The translations under genes and the position numbers were made by a program. Below are positions 15,072 to 23,535 of a DNA stretch of 64,000 nt, one piece after another. Source of the DNA: JAEUIE01 sp035430005 (GTDB lineage: Bacteria > Planctomycetota > Planctomycetia > Gemmatales > HRBIN36); NCBI GenBank assembly GCA_035430005.1, contig DAOMFV010000008.1:11700-75699 (forward strand). Direction: 5' to 3'. A model generated the notes under the pieces. The model did not search any database. It was given only the letters and a program-made list of their open reading frames with translations, and was not told where the DNA came from. The stretch's first letter is position 1. Each line of letters opens with the position of its first letter.

Positions 15072-17615
15072 TTAGTACGTCACTTGAGCGCCAAAGTAGA
15101 AATTCGTTCCAGTACGGAAGAATGGCCCAACACCCAGGATGTTGCCTGCAATCGGATCAAGGTGCTCTCGATAAAGCACGTTACCGACATTTTCAACACC
15201 TGCCGTTAGCAACAGATTTTCTCTAGCCTGCCAGAAGGAACGAATATCGAAGACGGTAAAGCCGGGAGTGGGCAACTCATCAAGGCTGTAAGCAACGCTA
15301 TTTTGAGACATCACCGAACGAAGAGCAAATTCAACCGACCACTTTGGAGCCTGGTTAGGATCGGCTAGCCATTCGTGAACACGGACTCCATACCGGAACT
15401 CGAAGGGAGGTATCTGAGGAAGAGGTTCAGTCTCAGAGGAATACTGCTGGGTAGCAGGATCATTTCGGCGTGAGCTGCCAATATTATCCGGGCGGCTGTT
15501 GTCACGATGCGTGCGGTCCACACCCTGGACATAACTCATGGCGCCGAACACACTCAACCAGGGAGTCGCTTCCACCTGACCAAAGGATTCAAATCCCGCC
15601 AGCGTCGCCAGATCGGTATTGGTGACCACTAACTGATTGATACCGGCACTATGCTTAATCTGATCGTAGGTAATGTAGTTGTTAACAAAAGCATAGAACC
15701 CATTCACGCTGCCCTTGAACCAGCCATAATTGGCCCGCATTCCCAGATCAATCTGGTTCACCGTTTCAGGATCGAGCCGTGGATCGCCAATCAATCGGTC
15801 GGTGCCCTGTTGCAGCACACCAACAAATGGCCCGGCAGCGTAGAGTTCCGTCATGGTGGGTGCCCGCATGGCATGGGCATAGCCGGCTGTCAGTGTCAGG
15901 CTATCATCAATCTTCCAGTCTCCCGTGAGGAAGGCTGAATAGAGCATGAAGTTTCTGGTAGTATTCGGGTTGTGGGGATCGACCGAGTATTCCAGGGGAT
16001 CAACGGTCGTGTCATTAGCGCCAAACGGCGGGACGACTGCCGGTGGCCCAAAGATGTTGATGGTGCCCCTAATCAAGCGGTCGCCGCTGGTGCTGTTGAC
16101 ATAATCAAGTCTGCCGCCCGTGCGAACCACCACCGATTCACCGAAAGGCATTTTCAGTTCAGTGAACAGGCCAGGATTGGTCTGGCTGGTGTGGGGGATC
16201 GTTTGGGTCGTTGTGAAGTTCGGGAAAGGACCAGTGCCCTTAGGAGGTGCAGGCGTAGGGATGGGTTCCCCGGTATTGATATTGTTGCCCGCAATCTGGG
16301 TGAAGTTGATATTTTCCACCAGGTTCTGGCCAAGCACATTCAAATCGGTGCCCACCACCAGCGTCGGCGCGTTCTTATCCTTACCCCACCACATCGCCGC
16401 ACGGTAGCCCAGCGACTTGTTGCTCATGTAAGAAGTGGACTGATCGTAGAATTGGTTGAAGAAGTCGCTCTGTGGCTGAGTTCTCGGATTCTGATCAGGA
16501 TTAAACGAGGCATCCAGCAGTTGCCGCACAAAGGCCTGCTTCTGGGGCAGGGCGGTGAAGCCACTGGCTGTGGTCGAATTGTACCAGCCATCGAACGTGA
16601 ACTTATCGAAACCTGGCTGATCCTTCAGCATGTAGCGAATACTGTAGGCTTCAGTATCAAGCTTCTGGATATCAAAGTAGAGGCCAGGATATTCGACGTT
16701 GTTCTGCTGCAGCCGAATGGCTTTGAACTCAATGCTGCTCTTGTCCGACAAATCGAAACCCAGAGACAGATTGACATTGTTCGACAGATACGCGCCCGCC
16801 ACCAGAACGCCGCCACCTGCCTCATAGTCGAAGCCTTGCAAGAAATCATAGGTAATGCGTCCGCCCCAGGTTTTGTCGCCGAAGCTGAACGACTGTAACC
16901 CATCCCACCGCTCGCCGTTCGTCTGATACCGAATACCGGTTCGGCCATGCGCTTCAAAGCCGCATTGATAACGGGGAGAATCGAAAGTATCAACGTCCAG
17001 GAAGGCCAGTCCCGGGCCATACATACTGGTGTAAGGACCACGGAAGACCGATACCTGGGCCACCGAAGAAGGATCAAACTTCGAGATAGCTGTATCCAAA
17101 TCCTGTCGAACCGGGAAGAAGAAACCCCAATCGCCCAGAGTGACCAACTGCCCGACACGGTAACCGCGCAGACGAGGATCAGAAGAGATGGCGTTTCGCT
17201 GTTGTGTATCAATGCCCGTATCGCCACCCTTAGTCAAGAAATCGGCGATACCCTGAGAGTTGACGACGTTAGCGTTCTGACCACCGACGGCGATGGTGTT
17301 ATCGACACTGGTGGTAGTCTGCGTAGGAGGCGGAGAGGCACTGCTCATAGCCGGCGGAGTGAAAAAGGGACCCGTCGAGCCGGGGGCTGGAGCTCCAAAC
17401 CTGCCTGCTGCTTCACCTTGTGGAGAAAACAATGCAGGTGGCTGATCTTGAACCTGTATGATCTCAGGACTCAATGGAGCAGTTGGATTGCCTGACTTTG
17501 CGCCAGCAATAGAAATGTTGGCAGATGGTAAGTCCCCACCAAGCAAAATACTGGAGGCTAGAATTGAGCTGCTTGCCGAGAAAAGAATCCTAGCTCTATA
17601 TTGTCTCTTTAACAT
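15072..17615 (-). CDS. TonB-dependent outer-membrane receptor
   Basis: An 847-residue outer-membrane receptor. A signal peptide of about 40 residues is followed by a Pro-rich stretch, then a plug domain with the typical VFRGPYTSMYGPG (about residues 192-204), and a long beta-barrel with recurring aromatic strands. LTLTAGYAHAMRAPTMTELY (about 572-591) is the characteristic TBDR barrel segment, and the chain ends in FYFGAQVTY, an aromatic-terminated last strand as needed for BAM insertion. It would take up a siderophore, metal complex or glycan using TonB energy; the ligand cannot be told. It sits between tssK and the kinase gene, an unexpected neighbour for a T6SS. A terminator follows it, and a promoter-like region with an operator-like palindrome precedes it. 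Confidence 0.9.
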   Translation of the reverse strand: MLKRQYRARILFSASSSILASSILLGGDLPSANISIAGAKSGNPTAPLSPEIIQVQDQPPALFSPQGEAAGRFGAPAPGSTGPFFTPPAMSSASPPPTQTTTSVDNTIAVGGQNANVVNSQGIADFLTKGGDTGIDTQQRNAISSDPRLRGYRVGQLVTLGDWGFFFPVRQDLDTAISKFDPSSVAQVSVFRGPYTSMYGPGLAFLDVDTFDSPRYQCGFEAHGRTGIRYQTNGERWDGLQSFSFGDKTWGGRITYDFLQGFDYEAGGGVLVAGAYLSNNVNLSLGFDLSDKSSIEFKAIRLQQNNVEYPGLYFDIQKLDTEAYSIRYMLKDQPGFDKFTFDGWYNSTTASGFTALPQKQAFVRQLLDASFNPDQNPRTQPQSDFFNQFYDQSTSYMSNKSLGYRAAMWWGKDKNAPTLVVGTDLNVLGQNLVENINFTQIAGNNINTGEPIPTPAPPKGTGPFPNFTTTQTIPHTSQTNPGLFTELKMPFGESVVVRTGGRLDYVNSTSGDRLIRGTINIFGPPAVVPPFGANDTTVDPLEYSVDPHNPNTTRNFMLYSAFLTGDWKIDDSLTLTAGYAHAMRAPTMTELYAAGPFVGVLQQGTDRLIGDPRLDPETVNQIDLGMRANYGWFKGSVNGFYAFVNNYITYDQIKHSAGINQLVVTNTDLATLAGFESFGQVEATPWLSVFGAMSYVQGVDRTHRDNSRPDNIGSSRRNDPATQQYSSETEPLPQIPPFEFRYGVRVHEWLADPNQAPKWSVEFALRSVMSQNSVAYSLDELPTPGFTVFDIRSFWQARENLLLTAGVENVGNVLYREHLDPIAGNILGVGPFFRTGTNFYFGAQVTY

Positions 17616-17672
17616 GATACAGCTCCGAGTTCATGACGGCGTTAGCAAGTCCCTACAAACGCACTTGTCTAC

Positions 17673-17703
17673 ATTATCGGATTGCTTGATGAACAAAGTT
17701 CAA
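17673..17703 (-). promoter_or_regulatory. Putative promoter with operator-like palindrome for the TonB-dependent receptor gene
   Basis: On the minus strand TTGAAC (17698-17703) and GATAAT (17673-17678) resemble -35 and -10 boxes with a slightly long 19-base spacer, about 58 bases before the start codon. The -35 box overlaps the inverted repeat TGAAC-TTT-GTTCA (17690-17702), which could be a repressor site. Read by eye only. Confidence 0.35.
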
Positions 17704-17758
17704 TTGGAAAAGACAGTAAAATCGGCACCCAAAAGGGGCAGCAGGAAGACTGGGTAAT

Positions 17759-20700
17759 TTAGGGAGTTTTGCCTAGATCTTTTGTGCCTGCCTTAACCAG
17801 TTCATACAGTTTGACATACTTAGGCCGAAATTTTGCCAATGATGTCTTTGAAATGCCTTCCAAGGAATCAAGCGTTTGCTTGATATTCGATTCCTTATCA
17901 GCGCTTGGCGATTGTGCAAGCAGGCCAATAACACTAGTAGCATATTTTTGCTCGTCAATGATGCCAGGATACTCACGAAGAACCTCCAGTAGGTGGTTAC
18001 GAGCATCAATCCAGTACTTACTTTCGCTTGTCTTGTTGAAAAGTCCAAACTCTCTACTCATGATAAGTTCCATGAATTCAAGACTAACGCTCCTGGCCAT
18101 ATGGTATTTGATGCTGATCTTATGACCCTCGATAGCTCGATTTAATGCCGATTCCAATTTGCCTTCAGCAACATCAAGTCTGATCTTTGCCTTGCAGGCC
18201 CGCGTGAATATCTCTAAATCTGGTGCGGTACCCTGCTTCGAAAGATCTATTGTTATCTCAAATAATGCTGCGACCTTTGCGATACCTTCTTGCTCTTCTT
18301 TCACATTATACTCCAAGATATATGCGTCGATTAACTGCTTGAAAGAATCGTAATCACTATTCAGCTGCTTTATCAGTTCGAATTGCGCCATACGATCTAT
18401 GAATACAGGATTTTTTTGTAAAGAGCCAAAATCAAAACCTGGCTTGGCAATTACTTGATAGATGTCAGCATTGGCTTTGTCAAATAGAGCAAATGATACT
18501 TTTCTGTTCCATACCAAATCAGAATGCAGTGTAACTAGTCTAAGTGCTTCTTTTAGATCAGTGACTCCCATCGTCCTCGGTTTTGCATACTCAGCGGTTC
18601 CTTCTTTGTGCATTACCGATTGCTCAAAATAGGTAAACGCTCGATAATACAATGCTTCGATCCGATAGGTCATCGGCTCATGGCTTTTCGCAAGGAAATT
18701 TTCAAAGTCCTGAAGAGCCTTGTTGAGAAGATTGCCGTCTCGAGTTGCTTTGCCCCATTTGTAGTAGCAACGTGCTCTATGCAGTAACGGCTTATTTCTA
18801 AGAGCCCCACCAAGATCACCAATAGCTTTCGTAAACTCATCTACGGCGTTACTGTATTTTATTTCCTCGTCTAACAGCCAAGCGTAATCCTCAAGAACAA
18901 CACCCATATTATCACTTGCCTCTGGGTGATTTTTGAAAATCTTCTTTGCACTAGTTGCGTGGTTGAATGCCAAATCAAGGAATTTTCTTTGTTCCTTTGG
19001 TTCGAATTGAAGATTAGCAATTCTCAGTGCGATATTACTGCGGTCAATGGCAATAATAAATCGGTATTGTGATCGATATCGGATATCAGATTTTTCAATT
19101 AATTCTGATGCAGACTTATAATACTCATCAGCAGCAGTCAAGCGACCTATTAGTTTTTCTCTTATACTAAATCCTATGCTCTCTCTGCAAACATTAACGT
19201 ATTCAACAATTCCTTTGATTAGTGGTGTTCCGAAATGCTTTGCCACATGACCTTCCATAGTTTCAGAATACTTAATCCATTGCTTAGCCAGTTCTGACCA
19301 TTGATTGTTTATTCTTTCGTTATTTCGCTCATATATCGTTATCACGTTTCGAAGATAATGCACATCACCTTGAGGATCTAGCTGGATTGCTGCAGACATC
19401 ATTTGTTGAACAATGTCTGATCGGATTGACTTTGTCTCAAGTATCGCAGACCACGCCGACTTGTTGAAGAACATGTCCTCGCCCAATTCTGATAATATGT
19501 TTGCCAAAATTGCACGATGCGAATTCGGAATTGACTCTTTCCAAGTGGCAAACTGATCGAATTGAAGCCTAATAATTGCATTTTCAATCAGCTCCTCCTC
19601 GGTAACTCCTTGCTCATCGTGGAAGGAATCTAGGAGCAATCTCACACGATCAATTTTCGCGGCCATGTTAGCGTTGTCGGGCAGAACCCTCTTAAGTAAT
19701 CTGGTTTTGATTTCTTTTTTTACTCTATCGGGCAACTCTTTGTAGACAGGAAGAAGTTGAAACGCTTCCAATGATCCAGCCAAAGGATCTTTCATGTCTT
19801 CCAGTATAGCTTTTTCGGCCAGTAGTATTTCATCCTGCATCTTTGGCGTCTTTATTAGCATGAGTAGATTGATCGCTTGTAATGCCTGATTGGTTTTCTC
19901 AGGTATGAATACACACCTGTCCGTTTTCGATGCCCGGCATTGATCCAGAATTGCCTGGACACTCTTTTCGGCGAACTGCATTCTGAATGGTACTATTATT
20001 TCGGTGCTCCAATTCCCCGTATCGGGAAACACTTTCTGCCAGCGCTGCAAAGTTTCCAAGCTAGTCTCGTGTGATAACAATGCCGCTTGGGCAAAATGAT
20101 CATAAGGTGTCTTAGGTGTGAATTCCTTGGCTTCATTTCTAACACCGTCTGTTGATCTTGACTCATCTTGTGCCGCAATTTCCAGCCGCCCAGCCGTAAT
20201 CCAACCTGAGTTATCCTTATCAGCAACAGTGTACAGCATTTCCAGTAAAGGAGCGAAATCTAGAAGATTTTTCGGCGTTTTGACTTTCATCAAGCTTTCT
20301 TTCGCTTTCTGAAGCACTTCGTTGTGCACCTCAGTCGCACAACCAGCGGCTTGCAAATCAACGTTGACCTTCTGCTTCCATTTTGCCTTCCAGTTGTTGA
20401 ATTCCGTTAAGCGTGTCTGCAATGAAGTAGGCTCGTCCGTTAGTGGAGCCTTCCGAAGTTCGATTAGCCCTTTGACGGCACCCAGCAAATCATTAGCTTC
20501 ATGTCTTTCCGCAGCTGTGCTAGGGACTTCGTCTACAAACCTCTGTAGGTCAGCCTGGAACGTATCCAATTTGTCCTTGTTTAATCCATTAACGTTACTT
20601 TTGATCGCAGCCCACTTAATGAAAGCCAACCTTTCCTTTACCCAACTAATGGGCAGCAATTCTCTGTATTTACTGGCTTGATCAGACGCGGTCTTGTCCG

Positions 20701-23320
20701 CTTTCTCGAAATCCTTGTTGTTCAAGAGAGTTTGAATCTCCGCGTTCAGCTTGAAAGCAAGTCTATCGCGTACTTTCTTTTGCTGATCCTTCTCCCAAGT
20801 CGCATCCTGTTTCGCTTGAGCGATCTGAACCCAAGCTCCACGATAATCTTCTTTATTCACCAGATCGTCGACCTTTGCCGTCCATTGTGCCGGAGTCAAC
20901 GGAACAACTGTAGTCGACTGAGTCCCCTTTGTCGGCTGAGTCACTGTCGGTTCCGTAATCGTCGACGAGTTGCTAGCTATCGGCCCAGTCTTATCGGTCT
21001 TATCAATAACAAACTTCCAAAAAGCCAACGCCCCCACCACACTAATAATCAACCCTCCCACGATACTAATCGCCCGGCGTCGCCGCCTCTGTTTCTTATC
21101 TGCGTTCGTCTTCCGGAAGACATCTCGATAATCCTCCTCCGGCTCTTCATTCTCTTTGCTCGCTTCCGGCGGCTTGGGCACTGGCACTGTCTGTAACAGG
21201 CCAGCGGCGTGAGGGACGGGTTCTAAATAGGGAGTATGTTCTGTCGTTTCTTCATACCCAAAATCCTGGGGCAGGGCGGGCATGTTCTGGATCGTGGTGT
21301 AGGGATCAGATCGACGTGCAGCGGGAGTTTGGGGTGTCTTCTGTTGGGGAAGGATCAGCGGAGTGATCCGCTGCGGACGCTCCACGTGATCAGTCGGCCT
21401 TTCTACAGGATCAGATTGGTGCTCGGCCTTTGCGGCAGGGTCTGTCGGTTTTGGCGTGGGGCGAGGCGTATTTCTCAGCGGAGGTTGCCTCTCCTCATAG
21501 ACGGGCACAGTGCCACCCATAGCAAGCTTCATTGCTTCGACGAACTGTCCGCAGTTGCCAAAACGCTGATTTGGGTTCAATGCCGTGGCTTCGAAGAGAA
21601 TGTCCTGTTCAGGCTCTGGAACATCCATGAAATCCAGTTGGCCGTGCAGATGACATTCCCTGATCTGCTTGGGAGTGGAATTCGCGGAAAAAGGCAGATG
21701 CCCCAGGCTTCTCAGCCAATAGTAAGTCAGCGCGAGCGAGTATTGATTCGAGTTAGAGTGCTTGCCCCCCTCGAAGTCAAACAGTTCAGGAGGCGCAAAG
21801 GCGTTGACCAGGCGATCCGTCGTAAGTGCACTGGAGCCGCACATCAAACGCTTGGCCAGACCGGCAATGCCAAGTTTTACTTTCTTGTTTTTGGTGAGGA
21901 GGATGGTCTGCGGCTTGAGATCGAGGAAATCTGTGTATCCGAGTTGCGTCAGGTAATCGACAGCTTCCCCGGCTTGCGTCATGAAATCGATAAGCTCGTG
22001 AGAGAGAATCCCCTCAGACTGCCGTCTTTTCAGACACTCGTTGTAATAGTCTTCGAGGGTGCAATCAACATTATCGAGGAGCGAGACGAGGGCGACCGTC
22101 TGGTTTTCCAGTCCGCCCGCATCGATGTAGGTCGTCACGCTACCGTCTGAATGAATCATCCAACTGTCACGAAGATTGATCAGATTCTCGTGTTCGTCTA
22201 GTCGCCTTAAGAATTCAAGCGATTGAAGCAACTGGTTGCCCAGCGCGCCACGGAACTCACGAATCACATAGATGATGAACGGCTTGCCGGCTGAGGTGGT
22301 GGCTTTCCAGAATTCATCCCGTTCGCCCTGGCTGATACGGTTCACCAGTTTGTAGCCGGGGACAACATAACTATCGGGTTGGAGAATTTCTTCCAAACTA
22401 CGGGGCTTGGGACCAGAATCTCGAGGTGAGGAATAGGCAGTGGCCCGCAGGGCATTGATCAAATCTGTGCACTTGGGATAACGTTGGTTGGGAATAGGAT
22501 TGGCAGCCTTGAGAAGCACTTCCCGTTCCGCCTTGGGAACTCCGGAAAAGTCGAGCTTGCCGAGGACCGCCTCCATACCAGCATTGCTTGCTTCATCTTC
22601 ATTAAAGGGCAAATTGCCGGTGCGCAGTTCGTAATAGCTGATTGCCAACGAAAACTGATCGCTCCAGTAGCTGGGTTGGTTGTTATTCATCTCCGGCGAG
22701 CAGTAGCCGGGGCTGAAGAGGGGGATTGAGGTTCGCGCATTTTTGCTGGGAATAATAGCCTTGGCCAATCCGTAATCGCACACCTGTACGCTGTTGCCCA
22801 CGAGCAGGATGTTGCCTGGCTTGATGTCGCCATGTTGGATGGCTATCGGTTCCTTGAGACCCAGGTTGTGCGGCTCATTGAGATAGTCAATGGCCTCCGC
22901 TGTGGCGCTCATCAACCGGATCAATTCGTCAAACGGTATTCCGGGTTTGCCCTCCTTGAGATACTGCATGAGTAAGTCATGCAGGCTCATGCGTCCCAGG
23001 CCCATCAGGATGATCAATTCAAGAGATTGTTTCTCAGCATTGATCGAATCATCAGACGAAAAGTCAATCAGTTTTCCCTGAAGATCGCGCAGCCAGTATG
23101 AATCGATGGAAACCAGGTTGGGATGGCTGATCCTCTTGATCAGCTTGAGAGCGTTGTATTCTCTGACACCCTGAGTACCCTGCAGATTGATGATCTTGAG
23201 AGCCTTTTCGACACCCCCCGGAACGGAGACTTTATAGACAGTGCCGAAGCCGCCCGCACCAATGTGCGAGATGATCTTCACCCCGGAAACAACTTCCTGT
23301 CCCGCTTCGTAACGACGCAT
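17759..23320 (-). CDS. Giant membrane Ser/Thr protein kinase: active-looking kinase, pseudokinase, one membrane helix, long helical extracytoplasmic region
   Basis: 1853 residues from the ATG at 23318-23320 (MRRYEAGQEV, with GGGAG upstream); a GTG at 23428 would add 36 atypical residues. Kinase 1 (about 10-295) has GAGGFGTVYK (21-30), a candidate VAIK lysine at 42, HGDIKPGN (163-170) and CDYG (181-184) in place of DFG; HGD makes it a non-RD kinase. Domain 2 (about 318-600) follows the same fold but has SQGERDEFW for the glycine loop, no clear VAIK lysine, FLDLKPQTILL, and LGIAG without the DFG aspartate: a pseudokinase. A Pro-rich linker (about 605-720), an RRRRRR stop-transfer and one membrane helix (about 749-771) follow. 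The remaining 1080 residues are helical and TPR-like towards the end. Divergent from clpV; a PpkA-like role in T6SS control is inferred from position. Confidence 0.88.
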   Translation of the reverse strand: MRRYEAGQEVVSGVKIISHIGAGGFGTVYKVSVPGGVEKALKIINLQGTQGVREYNALKLIKRISHPNLVSIDSYWLRDLQGKLIDFSSDDSINAEKQSLELIILMGLGRMSLHDLLMQYLKEGKPGIPFDELIRLMSATAEAIDYLNEPHNLGLKEPIAIQHGDIKPGNILLVGNSVQVCDYGLAKAIIPSKNARTSIPLFSPGYCSPEMNNNQPSYWSDQFSLAISYYELRTGNLPFNEDEASNAGMEAVLGKLDFSGVPKAEREVLLKAANPIPNQRYPKCTDLINALRATAYSSPRDSGPKPRSLEEILQPDSYVVPGYKLVNRISQGERDEFWKATTSAGKPFIIYVIREFRGALGNQLLQSLEFLRRLDEHENLINLRDSWMIHSDGSVTTYIDAGGLENQTVALVSLLDNVDCTLEDYYNECLKRRQSEGILSHELIDFMTQAGEAVDYLTQLGYTDFLDLKPQTILLTKNKKVKLGIAGLAKRLMCGSSALTTDRLVNAFAPPELFDFEGGKHSNSNQYSLALTYYWLRSLGHLPFSANSTPKQIRECHLHGQLDFMDVPEPEQDILFEATALNPNQRFGNCGQFVEAMKLAMGGTVPVYEERQPPLRNTPRPTPKPTDPAAKAEHQSDPVERPTDHVERPQRITPLILPQQKTPQTPAARRSDPYTTIQNMPALPQDFGYEETTEHTPYLEPVPHAAGLLQTVPVPKPPEASKENEEPEEDYRDVFRKTNADKKQRRRRRAISIVGGLIISVVGALAFWKFVIDKTDKTGPIASNSSTITEPTVTQPTKGTQSTTVVPLTPAQWTAKVDDLVNKEDYRGAWVQIAQAKQDATWEKDQQKKVRDRLAFKLNAEIQTLLNNKDFEKADKTASDQASKYRELLPISWVKERLAFIKWAAIKSNVNGLNKDKLDTFQADLQRFVDEVPSTAAERHEANDLLGAVKGLIELRKAPLTDEPTSLQTRLTEFNNWKAKWKQKVNVDLQAAGCATEVHNEVLQKAKESLMKVKTPKNLLDFAPLLEMLYTVADKDNSGWITAGRLEIAAQDESRSTDGVRNEAKEFTPKTPYDHFAQAALLSHETSLETLQRWQKVFPDTGNWSTEIIVPFRMQFAEKSVQAILDQCRASKTDRCVFIPEKTNQALQAINLLMLIKTPKMQDEILLAEKAILEDMKDPLAGSLEAFQLLPVYKELPDRVKKEIKTRLLKRVLPDNANMAAKIDRVRLLLDSFHDEQGVTEEELIENAIIRLQFDQFATWKESIPNSHRAILANILSELGEDMFFNKSAWSAILETKSIRSDIVQQMMSAAIQLDPQGDVHYLRNVITIYERNNERINNQWSELAKQWIKYSETMEGHVAKHFGTPLIKGIVEYVNVCRESIGFSIREKLIGRLTAADEYYKSASELIEKSDIRYRSQYRFIIAIDRSNIALRIANLQFEPKEQRKFLDLAFNHATSAKKIFKNHPEASDNMGVVLEDYAWLLDEEIKYSNAVDEFTKAIGDLGGALRNKPLLHRARCYYKWGKATRDGNLLNKALQDFENFLAKSHEPMTYRIEALYYRAFTYFEQSVMHKEGTAEYAKPRTMGVTDLKEALRLVTLHSDLVWNRKVSFALFDKANADIYQVIAKPGFDFGSLQKNPVFIDRMAQFELIKQLNSDYDSFKQLIDAYILEYNVKEEQEGIAKVAALFEITIDLSKQGTAPDLEIFTRACKAKIRLDVAEGKLESALNRAIEGHKISIKYHMARSVSLEFMELIMSREFGLFNKTSESKYWIDARNHLLEVLREYPGIIDEQKYATSVIGLLAQSPSADKESNIKQTLDSLEGISKTSLAKFRPKYVKLYELVKAGTKDLGKTP

Positions 23321-23535
23321 TGCCAGCCATTCTCCCGATAAGCTTTCAATCTTACCCGACAGAACGTTGGGTTGCAATGACCAGTAACCAAGTTCATGCC
23401 ATAGCAATAACGCCTGAAACGTAGACACGACACGTTAAGATCATTGCCGTTTTCGAGATTGATTCTTGCATTGCTGACAGGGATCGTTTATGAGGGAAGG
23501 TCGCTACCTGTTGTTTACACCCTGGAAACTGCACC

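Noticed and set aside
21236..22150. 304-residue plus-strand frame opposite the kinase gene
   Set aside because: It is antisense to the second kinase domain and linker and has no ribosome-binding site or family motif.
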